A stretch of 64,000 nucleotides of DNA from Zygnema cylindricum (Eukaryota > Streptophyta > Zygnematophyceae > Zygnematales > Zygnemataceae), in the NCBI GenBank assembly GCA_037447655.1, contig JBBHKE010002184.1, positions 53,260 to 117,259 of the forward strand, read 5' to 3'. The notes below the pieces were generated by a model. It saw nothing but the letters and a program-made list of their open reading frames with translations, did not search any database and was not told the DNA's origin. The position numbers were made by a program, and so were the translations under genes. Positions 1 through 11,884 of the stretch are shown here, piece after piece; within the stretch, counting starts at the first letter, position 1, and every line of letters begins with the position of its first letter.

Positions 1-59
1 ACAATAAAAAGTACAATATTTGCGAAATATACGAAACAAGCGAGTACCATGTAGTTTTC

Positions 60-530
60 GGAAAAAAGTTGAAATCCGTACGAATTGGAAACAACTATGG
101 ACGTAAGTGACTGCGCGCCACCATAATAGTCACTGCGATGATCGATTCCCTTTCGTTATTACACATAGAGACACTTAAAACCGCGTCCGGCAGATTCGCG
201 TCAAAATACGGACGAAGTTCGCTAACAGTAAAATACAAAAGTAAGTTAGGTCAGTTTTGAAGTACACGGGGACACAACCGTCACAGTTATTGTCGACATA
301 CTAAAAGTCACAAACGTAAGTTCCTATTTCGTCATTACACAGCGACGCTTGAAAACCGTTTCGGGCGGATCGGCGCTAAAATACAAACTAAGTTCGCTAA
401 CACTAAAATACAAAGTAAGCCCGATAAGTTAAAAGCCCATGGAGACATGTCAGTAGTTAATGTCATAAGTACATCGAGTCGTTGCATGCGTGCCACGTAG
501 CAGAAACGATAAAGTGACGGATCTGCATAG
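60..530. repeat. Degenerate tandem repeat, about 180-bp units
   Basis: Two adjacent units share a motif beginning ACACA(T/G)(A/C)G.GAC.CTT.AAAACCG, followed by AAATAC...AAGTTCGCTAACA(G/C)(T)AAAATAC (units near 160 and 340). A related block occurs near 29,558 inside the element at 27.67-29.88 kb, so this is probably a fragment of the same dispersed family. No coding signal is seen. Confidence 0.5.
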
Positions 531-769
531 TATGAAAACTTGTACTTTAGTGTACCGATAGCTGTCGTACGGCGAAGAAAACCTTTTCTGGTTCGTTACT
601 TCCTGTCACGTCACCCCATGTTCGTGGACGTCCATATATATATTCTCGTTTCCTAAAACACTCTCCACCTCTCTCTGTCTCCCCTCTCTCCCCCCACCGG
701 CGCCATGGCTTTTTTTGGTCTTCCAAGAAGCAACTAACCGTTGCTGTTTCCTCCACCGAATCCGAATAT

Positions 770-943
770 ATGGCTGCCACTCATGCCACCAAGGAGGCGA
801 TCTGGTTACGCTTTCTCCTCTCCAATCTTCAATTTCCACAACCCTCCCCGACTGTCATCTTCAGCGACTCCCAAGGTTCCCTTGTCCTTATGGGCAATCC
901 AGTACACCATCAAAGGACGAAACATATCGACATTCAGTCTCTC
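770..943 (+). pseudogene. Ty1/copia RNase H fragment
   Basis: The short open frame contains the copia RNase H signature: EAIWLRFLLSNL, then a TVIFSDSQGSLVL block and HHQRTKHIDIQS. In intact elements these lie in the C-terminal RNase H domain just before the 3' LTR, where the RNA strand of the hybrid is degraded. The fragment has no upstream RT and stops in low-complexity T-rich sequence, so it is a remnant. A purine-rich stretch (1035-1210) and a possible LTR follow, as expected for the 3' end of a copia element on this strand. Confidence 0.65.
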
Positions 944-1119
944 ATCTTTTTCATGTTTATATTTTCTGATTTTTGTATTTTTTTTTTTTTGTTTGTAGTT
1001 TAACTTTGTTTTTCATTTGTTTTGTCTTTTCTTGGGGGTGGGGGGAAGCAGCTTCAAATTGACGCGAGTGTCTACGATGAGAAGATAATGGATGACGTGA
1101 CGTGGTGCTCCCAGCTGTT

Positions 1120-2040
1120 GGAGGAGGAGGGAGTGGTAGTGATTCCAGGTGAGAGAGACTGAGGGAGAGGGAGAGAGTGGAGGAGGGAGTGGTGGTGATT
1201 CTAAGTGAGAGTGTTAACATTATTCCTTTGTTAGAATCTTCGAACTAGCCATACCTTTGTTAATAACGCAAACCGGTATTCCAGTTTGCGTTATCTAGCT
1301 AGTTAGAGCAGTCTAGCTTATGCTTTTCACCTAGCTCAGTTTTCTGTTCTTTCAGTTTCTGTTTTAGTTTCAGTTTTATGTTTTTGTTATCTATTTCTGT
1401 TTTCTACTCCTGGAGCTTCTTAGAAGCGCACACTGCAGCCACTGTAGTTTCTCTCACAATTTCTGCCAGTAGATCTGATCCTTAGCTCTCACTGACACCT
1501 AAGGATCCAATCTCTGCCTTTTCGGCAAATGAGCCAAGTGACCCTTTAGAGTTACATAAGCTCCCGAGATCTTGAAAAGTCATACTACTGACTTTCTCTC
1601 GTCTACTTAAACAACAACTCCGTATTGTTCACTACCAATTAAGAAATACAATTGTCTTTCTCTACCTTTGTCCTTTTCTGCATTTATCTTCTCTCCTACT
1701 TTGTCCGCTGCCATGTCATCTAATTTTATAGAGAGAGAGGGGGAGAGGGAGTGAGAGGGAGAGAGTGGAGGAGAGAGTGGTGGTGATTCCAGGTGAGAGC
1801 AACAGGGAGAAAAAGGGAGAGGGAGGGAGAGAGTGGAGGGAGTGGTGGTGATTCCAGGTGAGAGAGACAGGGAGAGAGGGAGAGAGTGGAGGGAGTGGTG
1901 GTGATTCCAAGTGAGAGAGGGGAGGAGGGAGAGGTAGGGGGAGAGGGAGAGAGTGAGAGAGTGGAGGAGGGAGTGGTGGTGATGCCAGGTGAGAGAGAGA
2001 GGGGGAGAGGGAGAGAGAGGGAGAGGGGTGTTGCTCTGTT
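1120..2040. repeat. GA-rich minisatellite (interrupted)
   Basis: A unit close to GTGGTGGTGATTCCAGGTGA, followed by variable GAGAGGGAGAGAGTGGAGG spacers, recurs near 1135, 1185, 1780, 1845, 1895 and 1975. The array is split at 1212-1729 by the LTR-like block. Open frames here in both orientations are compositional and are not called as genes. Confidence 0.6.
1212..1682 (+). mobile_element. Possible 3' or solo LTR
   Basis: This roughly 470-bp block starts TGTTAACATTATTCC and can end ...CTTTTCTGCA. It lies downstream of an RNase H remnant and directly after a purine-rich tract, the usual place for a copia 3' LTR. It also interrupts a GA minisatellite present on both sides (1120-1211 and from 1730). 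The exact right edge is uncertain: TATA/GAGAG at 1729 is an alternative, and in GA-rich DNA a GAGAG target duplication has little weight. Confidence 0.35.
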
Positions 2041-2379
2041 GTATTGGAGGGAGAGTTATTGTTAGGCAGTGTCACTCCCATGTTTCTCCCTCTCTTCCCC
2101 TCCTCCTTTCCCTCCTTGTTGCTGTTATGTCATCCTTCGCCTCTTCATCACCCATCATCGTATCCTTTTCCCTCCCCCACCTCTTAATCCTTCCCTCCCC
2201 TGTTTGTTTTTATTGTTTCCCCGTCCTTTTTCTTACGTTTTCCCCCATTTTTTTTCCTAGACAGGTACTGCTTTTCGGTTTCCGGGATTTGTTCGTCTTA
2301 TGTTCGCCCTTCCGAGAGAGCCCCTTAACGAAGCTTGGGATCGAATCAAGTCTTTTTGTAACCGACATTCTGTAAGAAA

Positions 2380-3560
2380 GATGTAGTGATATCTGGGGAA
2401 AAGAGAAAAAGAAGGAATTTGAGTCTTTTTGTTACCGACAGACTGTGAGAAATATGTATTTTTTTGGGAACATGAGAAAAAGAAAAAGATCGAGTCTTTA
2501 TGTGACCGACAGTGTTTAAGGAAATAAAGGACTGATCTTTGTGGTGAAAAAAGGAAAGGGTGGAGAAAATGATTAAGAAAGGAAAAAGGATCAAGAAAAG
2601 AAAAAAAGAAAAGATAAGGAAATAATAACAGAGTGATTTTTGGGGGAAAAGTAGAGAAGGGTGAAGGGAAAAAGTTAAAGAAGGTTCAACAGCAGGAGTG
2701 AGTTTTGGAAAAAGAAGAGAAAGGGAAAAAGGGAAAGAGATGAAGAGAGAATGATTGAGTGGTTTTAGTGAATATAAATGAAAGGAAGAAGATGAAGAAA
2801 GAGAATTGAAAAGATGAAGAAGGCTGGTTGAATATCAGAAAGAAGAAGAAGGTTGGAGGAGAAAGTGGATCGAAAAGACAGGAGTAAGGGTAAAGGTGAA
2901 AGGAGGAGAAAGAGAAGGAGAAGGAAGAAGGAAGAAGGGAGGGATGAGACTGGTGACTGGAGAAATGGGAAATGCGGAAGGTAAGGGAAAAGTCGAAAAG
3001 AGGAGTGAGAGAGAGATGAAAGAAAAAAAAAAAGGAAAGATGGAAAAACAAAACCTACAACGGTTTTTTTTTTTTTCAACGTTTCTTTTTCCTTTTTTCC
3101 TTTTTTCAAAAGCGTAGATGATTGTAGAATATGTGTGTTGGAACAGGGAAATAAAAGGGGTAAAGCCCATTTTTATAAACATAAGAAAATGGGAAATTTT
3201 GTACATAATTTTTTCTGTGGCTCTGACCATTAAATGTGTAGCGGGTTTTTCTAAATTTGTCGGTAAGAAGAATAAGTGGTGTAGAATGAGTGTGAGATAG
3301 AGGAGAGGAGAGGGAGACGAGAGGAGAGAGGGTGAGAAGGAGAAGAAGGGAGAGAGGGAGAGGGAGAGTTAAGGGGGGTGGTAGGAGAGTGAGCAGAGGG
3401 AAAGGGGGCAAGTGAAAGGGAACAAGAAAATTAAAGGGAGGGAGGAGAAAAAGCGGAGGGAAAGAGGGAAATTGGAAGGGAAGAAGAAGGGAAAAGGGAG
3501 AAAGGGGAGGGAGGGTTGGAGGAAGGGGGAGAAGAGGGAGGTCATACAGTTGGGGGATAT
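2380..3560. other. Purine-rich low-complexity tract, no gene seen
   Basis: Long G/A-biased DNA on the plus strand makes many overlapping frames rich in Lys/Glu/Arg on one strand and Ser/Phe/Leu on the other. Near 2345-2520 a short phrase (GAGTCTTT.TG..ACCGACA) repeats three times at about 75-bp spacing. No conserved protein motif is seen. Confidence 0.5.
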
Positions 3561-5233
3561 GGTATTATGTTTCAATACTACATTACATGGACGATACCGT
3601 ACTAGTATTGTTTATTTTAGAGAGTTTGTTTTCACTGCCTCTGTTAGTTTCTACTTTTTTAGGTTGGTCCCTTAGATTGTAAAGGAGATATCTGTTTTCC
3701 GTAAAAATAATTGTGTTTAGGGTCAAATTTTCCAAGGTCTGAATTAATTTGAAGGATAGTTTACTGAAAAAGGTTTTAAGATGGAATTTTCTTACTCATT
3801 TTTATTTATTTATTTGGACCTGTTCTTTTATTTGTTCAACTCGTGCTTGTCCATGTACTTTGTTTCCTTTTCCGTGTGTTTAGTTTACCTTTGTTCTATA
3901 GAGTTCTTAACAGTATTTTATAAGGTTTTTTAACGGTCTTTACATGGTTTTTTTATAGGTTCTTTAGGGTTTTCAGATTGTGTTGTGGTTTTTCCCATGC
4001 AGTCTATCTGCAATTTTTAAGAGAAATGAGAAATTTGTAAATTGGGAGGTGTTTTGAGTCAAAAAGTTTGTTATATTTTAATACTGTTTTCCTCGTTCGT
4101 TCTTCTTTTCTTTTCTTAATTTATTAAATTGAGCTGGATTTGCTGGTGAGTGAATGAAAGTTACACTAATTGATGTATCAGGCTGACAACCAACGTAGTC
4201 GATTGTTGTGATATTGGCAGTGCTTGTAGAATGTACTCTGTATTAGTCTAACGTATTGGTTTTCAAGCTATTGAGGAAAAAAACTGCAGTATGGTTTTGT
4301 TTGGCGATGAGGATTGTGAATCTCAAGTAGAATTTGAAGTCAAGAAAAAACATTCGTTGTTGTAATAACTTTTTTTGTGTCCAAAGCAGAAGTATTCATG
4401 ATTTTTTTTTTCTCATGCGGGCTATTAAATCATAATAATGAATTGTGTATTTTTTAAACAAAGACAGTTAGAAGACAAGTTAATGTGCACAAATAGGATA
4501 TTAAGGAAGCTTGAGAGAGTGAACAAATCATAAATTATCATCAATAGGATGTGGACTGCAACGGAGTAATGACATTTTGAAATTTAAAAATTGAGAACGC
4601 TTGGATCTCTACTGTATTACTTTTCCATCTTGAACCGTTTGTGGGTCCCAAGAGAGAGAGAAGGATGTAGATTTCCATTTCTGATAGGTAGCGCCTTTCT
4701 TGTGTGGTTCTAGTGTGAATCGCTCGTAGCACTTTAAACCATATAACATCGTATCTCTTGTGTATATCTTCAGCGTGACTTATTTTCAACATTTGATCAC
4801 AGAGGCGTTGAAAAAGCAGAAATGGCACCAATAGCGCTATTTATGTTTGGAGGTAACAGAAAACTGTAACCGAAATTTGTGTTCCTACGTTAGTAACGAG
4901 AAGCTGTCTCTTTGCTTTCTAGTTTTTGACAAAGCTTTACTTTAGGAGCCATATAAATGGTCCCTTGAACCCTTCCATCTGTATCGTGGGACCTTTGTGA
5001 AACTTTCGTCAGGTTCCCTCGTCTCTAGGTCGGGAAACCGCTAGGAATTGTATATCAACATTTATGCGAAATTTCTCCCAAAAATTTAACTTCGGGATTC
5101 TTTAAAGTGACTTCTGAAATTGTGGACAAGTTCAATTTAATGCACTGCATCTATCATCAACTCATCCTGTTAATGTTTCGAAGCCCTCGAGGGTTGTCCA
5201 TCTTGGACTCTTATATTGATCAGTGGTTATTTT
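3561..5233. other. AT-rich intergenic DNA, no gene seen
   Basis: I see no domain-bearing frame, RNA gene or clear terminal repeat. The stretch is T-rich, with scattered homopolymers. Confidence 0.4.
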
Positions 5234-5707
5234 TGAAAGATAGCAAACCAAACAATGTATACATAACAAAGAAAGTGTTCCTCCAAAGTTCAATATATTA
5301 AAAACAACCAAAGTACAAATCTCCTTTAGCTGTTGATCTTTCTACGCATCCATAATAATCTACGCTTCCAAATAGATAACTCTACCACGAATCTCAACAA
5401 ATATTTATGTACACGACTAAAAAACGCGTGGCGAAGTATAGTCCTAAGTTAGTTGACCAACAATGAAAGTCAACTACCAACCGACTTGAACCACACGGTA
5501 CGACTAGAACTTGAGTGAACCGAAGCGACCAAACAATTTCCACGTCACTTCTATAGTACGGCTAGAACTCACGCGAAATGAAACGAACAAGCAACTTCTA
5601 CGTCTCTTCAAATATCTAGCGACGAAATTACTTCGCCGCTGGTCGTCGCTACTTAAGCTACGAGAATGTTTCGTCGCTAAGTGAGTGCTCAGTACTTAAT
5701 CCAAACA
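5234..5707 (-). mobile_element. Copia LTR, left (3' LTR on the minus strand)
   Basis: The 474-bp block TGAAAGATAGCAAACC...CTTAATCCAAACA matches the right LTR at 13,281-13,769 along its length. The right copy has about 20 extra bases near 13,487. The RNase H end of a minus-strand pol lies immediately to the right, so this is the 3' LTR. The five bases flanking it do not match those flanking the right LTR, so the two may not come from one insertion. Confidence 0.8.
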
Positions 5708-5755
5708 TTCCCCCTCTTACAGAGACACTCAAAGCCCCCTCTTACTCCATGCCCA

Positions 5756-6650
5756 CTAACTTCTTCCCATTTCATATACTTCCTTTAATGCTGCTTTGGT
5801 TGACATATCAACAGCTTGCTCTTCTGTAGGTACAAACACAAATTCAACTTCTTTTTCCGAAACTAAATCTCGAACAAAATGCCACTGAATTTTAATGTGC
5901 TTTGTGCGCTTATGTAAAATAGGATTTTTACTAAGTGCAATGGAAGACATGTTATCGCTTAATATTTGCATGCATTCCCTTTTTCACTCCAACCTCCGAT
6001 AGAAATTCCTTAATCCACACGACATTCTTCGCAGCATGACATGCGACCATATACTCCGCCTCCGTAGATGAGAGTGCCACAGTGGGTTGCAACCGGGAAT
6101 TCCACGAAATGGCTCATCCCGCAAGTAGAAACACATATCGTGACGTAGACCTTCTTGTATCATGGTCCCCTCCATAATCGGCGTCACAATAGCCATAACA
6201 GCTCAAACTCTCATTTTTTCTATAAACAACTCCAAGACTAAGGGTTCCAACCAAATATCTAAAGATTCTTCTCACTGCCCCCTAATGTACCTTTTTTGGA
6301 TTACAACAATACCGACTAACCACACTCACTGCGGCACTAATGTTAGGTCTTGTTCCGACACTCAAATACATCAAGCTTCCGACCACCTCCCTATACGGAG
6401 CTTCAACCTCGCGACTTTCAACAAAGTTAGAATGCTTGTCACGAGGATCAAGAGGAGTTCGAAGTGGCTTACAATCTAAAAACCCAAATCTTTCTAACAA
6501 CTCTTTTGCATATTGTTCTTGACTTAACATAATATCCCCGTTCCCTCTCCTCTGAATCTGAACTCCCACAATGTATTGTGCATCCCCTAAGTCTGTAATT
6601 CGAAAACATTTCAAGTAACTCCTAGTTGTGAGGAATGGAAATAAAGTCAT
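5756..6650 (-). pseudogene. Copia pol: RT C-terminus and RNase H (decayed)
   Basis: Three broken minus-strand pieces are recognisable. At 6650-6282 is the end of the RT (YIVGVQIQR, LSQEQYAKELLERFG, YREVVGSLMYL.VGTRPNI). At 6196-5984 the connecting region is shifted in frame. At 5971-5756 is RNase H (SDNMSSIALSKNP, HKRTKHIKIQWHFVRD, VFVPTEEQAVDMSTKA). In a live element these copy the RNA and remove it. Frame changes between pieces and the short reads show the element is dead. The LTR follows about 50 bp downstream, the normal order. Confidence 0.85.
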
Positions 6651-7855
6651 CTACTTATACACTAAATATTATCATGTTCCAACCTTCTCCCCGTATATAT
6701 ACTCCACAATCTGCAGTAAGCCTTTTAAATCCCAAAATTAGTAAAACCGTGTGAAGCTTATGATTCCAAGTTCTTGGTGCCTACTTTAAGCCATACAAAG
6801 CCTTCCACAACCTCCATACCTTACCATTCTTTCCAAGAACTCCTTCTGGAATTTCATATATACCTCCTCATCTAATTCACCATTTAAAAAGGCCGTCTCT
6901 ACATACATCTGTTGGATGTGCATTCTTTCCGCCGCCGCCATTGCAATAATTGCACGTAATGAATCGAACTTAACTACAGGCGCAAAAGTCTTTGAGTAAT
7001 CAATCCCTTCTTTCTGCTGAAAGCCCTTACATATAAACTGTTACTTATACTTAAGAATTTCTTCCGAAGCTCCCGTCTTTGTCTTAAAAACCCACTTTGA
7101 GTCTATCGCCTTCTTACCAACCGAAAAATCTACTTCTTCAAAACACCCATTTGATTTTACAGAATTAAATTCTTTGATAAACGTCGGTTTCCACTTCTCC
7201 TCCCATTCGTCCGAGTCTCGAGCCTCTTGATATGATTGAGGATCGGCCGAACGATTTTCTGTAATTGCCTTTCATAAGAGGAAAGATTACGCCCTTCCTT
7301 CTCTAATTTCGGAAATTGCCCTTTGGTAGCTAGTTTGCTTTTTATATGACTATCCAGGTGAGAATTGTTCCGGTGCCTTCCCTTTAGTTGATCTTTTACT
7401 TCTCCGTACGTCTTCTGCAAATTCCATATCCGAATCACTGTTCTCAATCTTTTCATCATCCTCCTTCTCTATGGGTGTCTCTTTTGAAGTCACGTTGTCA
7501 GTGCGGGTGGGTGATTCTCTGATGACCTTGTCTCCTTGTGATTTGGTGCTGCAAAGCTTAAGAGTCGAAACTTTCTCTAAAGGTTTCTCTACAAATGGCA
7601 CCTTTTTCCTCGTCCCCACCTCTATCAAAACTTCTTCCTCTTCCTCCTCCTCTCCAGTAAACTTCTCATAATGACTCTCCTCCTCATAATCTTGAGCCCG
7701 TTTGGACTCATTAGCTCCTTTCACCATCCATTCCAAGTTCTCATTAAAATCCACATTTCTAGACTCTTTAACCCTTCCAGTTACTGGGTAATAAATCATA
7801 TAATGCATTGAGTTCTCACTGTATGCGACAGAATATCCTTCCCCTGACCGTGCAG
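6651..7855 (-). pseudogene. Copia pol: integrase-RT linker and RT N-terminus (decayed)
   Basis: The frame at 7955-7350 reads through the miniature-element boundary. From 7855 leftward it carries the acidic linker typical between integrase and RT (E-rich run near 7620, then RRSKRSTKGKAPEQFSPG). Below 7350 the RT core is visible only as scattered broken stretches: KTGASEEILKYK-like near 7050 and FNGELDEEVYMKFQKEF-like near 6850, in different frames. No intact RT catalytic box survives. Confidence 0.7.
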
Positions 7856-8488
7856 CAGAGGTCGCAAAAGTCAAAATTTTACATAACCGAAACCGACCGT
7901 TTTTTTTTTTCAAATCTGAGTAACCGACGCCCGACCGGGTTATGTCATGCTCCAAAACTGTTAACCGTTATCCGACCGACGTTTACGAAAATAAAAATTA
8001 ACCGAATCTCGATTTCTCACGACTAACCGTGCCCGCCCGTAACCGAAAAAGTACAAAATTAACCAATGTACGACGTATGAATAAGCCAATAATTACGATT
8101 TGTCTTGTTCCCTAAGATTTGTGAAATGAATATTGTTACTACCGTGTCAGATTTACGACGCTTTGTCGCGTTCCCTAAGATTTGCGAAATGAATAACGTT
8201 ACTACAGTACCATGTCAGATTTGCTACGCTAATCGTGATGTCACGTACTTCCACGATACCAAAGAGTACAAAGTACATGAATGTTGGATTTTAGGGACAG
8301 TACAAATTTTTCTGTTTTTTTAGTTTTTTGGTTGACCGACCGTAACCCACCGTTTTTTTTTTTCGTAGTGAATCAACCGACCGTAACCGCCCGACCCCCA
8401 AAATTTGGCAACCGAATCCCTTCCGGATCTGGCGCGGGCGGTCGGTTAACGGTTGGTCACGGTTTTGGTTGACCGTTTGCGACCTCTG
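7856..8488. mobile_element. hAT-type miniature element, copy 1 (nested in copia pol)
   Basis: The termini are CAGAGGTCGCAAAAG and its inverse ...GTTTGCGACCTCTG. The interior is non-coding and rich in ACCGACCGTAACC-like phrases. It is flanked by CCGTGCAG on the left (7848-7855) and TCGTGCAG on the right (8489-8496), a 7-8 bp target duplication typical of hAT transposition. Removing it rejoins the copia integrase reading frame (GKFAA before, RSGEGYSV after), so it inserted into an already present pol gene. Sister copies lie at 19.3, 27.4, 29.9 and 51.5 kb. Confidence 0.85.
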
Positions 8489-9647
8489 TCGTGCAGCAAA
8501 CTTTCCCTCCCGATTTCTTTCCTCTATGTATCCCATAGCCTCACATCCCCAAATCCTTAAGTGTTTTACCGTAGATATTTGTCCACTCCTAAGTTCCTGC
8601 GGTGTTTTGTTGCCCAAAGAGGAGTTTATTCTCCTGTTAGTAACATGGTTAGCTGCCCTTATTGCTTCTCCCCAAAGACGATGTGTTAGTTTCGTCGTAT
8701 GGAGCATGGCTCGCACCATCTCTTGCGATGTCCGGTTCTTCCTCTCTGCTATTCCATTCGATTGTGGGGAATAAGGAGCCGTGAACTGCTGCTTAATCCC
8801 CGTCTCTTTACAATATTCAACGAAAGCAAGAAATTCACCTCCACGGTCCGAGCGTACCGTCTTCACCTACCTCCCACTTTCCCTCTCAGCCATAACCACA
8901 AAGTCTTAAAATGTTTCTAGAGCGTCTGACTTAGCTTTTAAAAGATATACCCATGTCTTTCTGCTGAAATCATCAACTATCACCATGATGTATTTATTTT
9001 TTCCAATGGTTTCTAGATGTGTGTCCCCACAAAGATCTACATGGACTAGATCTAGAGGGGCATTCACTTTGAATTGAAGATCTTTCATCGGATGAGGGTT
9101 CCTTTTATGCTTCCCTTTTGTGCATCCAACACATCAAATGACCTTCTCCTCTGTCGCCACGTCTAGTCCTCAAACCGCACCATGACAAATCATCTCCTTA
9201 ATTTTATCTCTGAAGTGTGACACATACGATGGTGCCACAAAGTGAGGTCCTCTTTGTGGACCTCTGCCAAATGGAGACGACCTTCTTCATCCGCCGTCCT
9301 ATTTCTGGTTTTCTCCAAATCAACCTACTTTGCATATTTTCAGTCACAATGCCTTCTTTAAATGGCCCTGTTTTACTACTCAAAATTATTCTACCTCTTT
9401 CTAGGCATGTGGCTTTCTTCTGAAGTTGTGGGACACTTAAGAGATTAATGCACCCCTCCGGATTATAAAGCACATTGTTAAAGCGTACTCTATTGACTCT
9501 AGTTTTCCCTTCCCTATCTTGTGTCGGTAGATCCAACCGCACTGTTCCCACTGTATCGATGACTATCATCGAACCATTAGCCACTATGATGGATTTTGGT
9601 ATAGTGAGTTTTCTAATGTCACTAAAAAGTCTTGGATCTGAACACAT
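8489..9647 (-). pseudogene. Copia pol: protease/GAG-pre-integrase and integrase (decayed)
   Basis: At 9647-9204 the protease C-terminal part and the pre-integrase region appear (IVANGSMIVIDTVGTVRL, VLYNPEGCINLLSVPQL). At 9088-8906 is the first half of the integrase core (NKYIMVIVDDFSRKTWVYLL). At 8866-8489 is the second half (RSDRGGEFLAF, QFTAPYSPQSNGIAERKNRT, LWGEAIRAANHVTNRR). The D and E positions of the integrase triad are visible, but the pieces sit in different frames, so the protein is broken. In a live element integrase inserts the cDNA. Confidence 0.85.
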
Positions 9648-9689
9648 GTGATGTGTAGCACCTAAATTTATGATCTAATTGTTAAATTT

Positions 9690-10180
9690 TCCCTTACTCT
9701 CCTTGCCTCGTGTGTGAAATAGGATATCCTCCTTCTTTTACAACGATTCCTCGATAAGTGAAACGAAAAATTATTGATCCTGTCCCATTGGCCCATCCCC
9801 AACAAAGTCCCCTCTACCTGATGAGCTACTTCCACTTCCTCCAGTTCCTATGCCTCTAAATTGTCCCCTTCCGCGACTGTTTCCCTTGTTTTGATAACAA
9901 CCACGACTAGTGTGTCCCCATTTATGACAGACGTTACGCTGTTTGTTCTTGTCTGGGCATTCAAATGAGCCATGCCCAGCCTCGTTACAATTGTAACATG
10001 TCATCTGAGAGGTATCCCGCTGATATGAGCCTCTCCCTAGGCCGTGTGACCTGCCTCCTCGTCCACGGGGTCCACCTCCTCTTCCCCTAGATCCCCTAAA
10101 TTTGTAAGCTCCTCCGTCATCCTCCTCCGGATAACTCGGATAAGATGGCCCTTTAATTTATTCTTTCGATGTTGCATATA
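9690..10180 (-). pseudogene. Copia gag C-terminal fragment with CCHC zinc knuckle
   Basis: The open part (10004-9771) has the nucleocapsid knuckle MTCYNCNEAGHGSFECPDK (CX2CX4HX4C), then a second, poorer knuckle and a Gly/Ser/Arg tail. The block 9690-10180 is repeated at 11,880-12,410, so gag 3' sequence is present twice in the same orientation. This copy is cut at about 10,180, where unrelated DNA begins. Confidence 0.8.
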
Positions 10181-11880
10181 CTGAGGAGGTTCGAAAGGAT
10201 TTGTGGATTGGGGGAGTAAGTGTACGAGCAAAATTAAAGTTACGTGTGAGTGGCGCGAACAAACATTTGAAAATGTACGGCGGATCGCGAAGCGATCCGA
10301 TATGAAATATGAATTTAAGGTGACGAAAAAGTACAAATTAAGTGACGCGAAGAAGCGTACGAAAAATACGGAATACGAAATGGAAATGGACGGCGGATCG
10401 CTTCGCGATTCGATTTGAAATATTCGAAGAATTTGAAAAGTACGCCGGCCATATGAAACATAATGCGACAGACCGCATTTATTAAATGTGACGCCGCCGG
10501 TACGGAGCGTCGTATTTGACACGCGACATTTATGACGAAGTACGTGATTTCGGTACGGACAAGATTTGTATGGTACGGATTGTTTGACAAGTGATTCGTG
10601 GTACACGTGGAAGGCGGATGGCGTCAGCCGATTTTTTAAGGGACCACATTGTTTTTATGACACATTATCTAGTGGACCGTACATATGCGATGTCGGTTCA
10701 CTACGTGGACTTATCGACAAGTGACTAAGCAAGTTGTCACTTATGACGCGGATTTTTGGATGCGTCGGTGTAAATATTTGAAGCATCAATGTTTTGTCTT
10801 ATTTGAATTAATGATTTAGTGTTGATTAAAATAGTTATATTTTACGTGATTAATGAGGATATCGACACTTTAATTTATGTGTCGTATTTGCAGACAAGTG
10901 TACGCTTACGATTGCTTGACTTTCAGGTGTACGCTTACGATTAGTTTTATTTAATGACAGTTATGTAATTTACGTTGGTTATTTTGACACTTAGTGATTT
11001 GTTAACAGCTCACAAGTGTATATATAGGTTTGAGCTTCATTAGAACTTTGATCAATGCTGGTTAGTAAAGTGGGGACCGAAGATGTAGACTTTTAGGGTT
11101 GCCGATTAGGTCATGCACTTTGAATGATATAATGATTATTTAATTATACTTTGATTATACTTTTGTTTATGCGTCATCCAACATTGTTTTCGTTTAGTGC
11201 GTCATTTATTTATTGTTTCATTTCGTATGGTTTGGGTGTTGTTGCGTTTTGATATTTGTTATTTGGTGCTTATTACTTGGTGCTTATGGTGGGACTCCAG
11301 GCAAAAAGTGAGGTTGTTTAATGGAAAACGTACCTTTTTGTCAAATCTTTTAATATTCACGGTTGTGTGAACAAGAACCTATGTAGTTCCAATAGCAATA
11401 AAGCATGTAAGCGATAGGTGTTGTGCTGGCACGACCTGATGGATAAGTGATAAAACATTACTGCCAGTAAATGTGTCTTACAATTGCTAGAAATGCTTGA
11501 TGGACGACGTCCCTTAATCATAGGTCAAATAATCTTTTAGTGCGTTATACCATGGTCTGGTATTGTCCAGCGCACAAATATGTGTAAGCTAATGATGTGT
11601 ATCGGCAAGGTTTTGTTGATAATCAACATGTACCTTCTTTTGGCTTGCGATAATCGATAAATTGTAACAATAAATTGATACTAGTGTTATCGCCGATAAA
11701 AAAACGATTATAACGGTTTTCTATCGCAATATCACCGGTACCTATAGCCATCGGCGGTAAGTGTACTGTTCAAACCGTACGGTTGTATTGTTTATTCCAT
11801 CGCATTGAACCGCTGCTATTCCGTTACACAAAATACGAAACAGATTGAACACCTGGCATGCCAAGCTATATACAATAAAA
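10181..11880. other. 1.7-kb spacer between copia fragments
   Basis: No protein motif is seen. Near 10,285 and 10,392 are two palindromic motifs, CGGATCGCGAAGCGATCCG and CGGATCGCTTCGCGATTCG, near-inverses of each other. The rest is AT-rich with scattered GTACGG phrases. I could not define transposon ends. Confidence 0.4.
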
Positions 11881-11884
11881 AATA

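Noticed and set aside
1716-2081. Minus-strand frame rich in Ser/Pro/Leu
   Set aside because: It is the translation of the GA minisatellite; no domain, and open in several frames.
2686-3575. Several overlapping 60-130-codon frames on both strands
   Set aside because: Purine-rich composition removes stops; no conserved motif.
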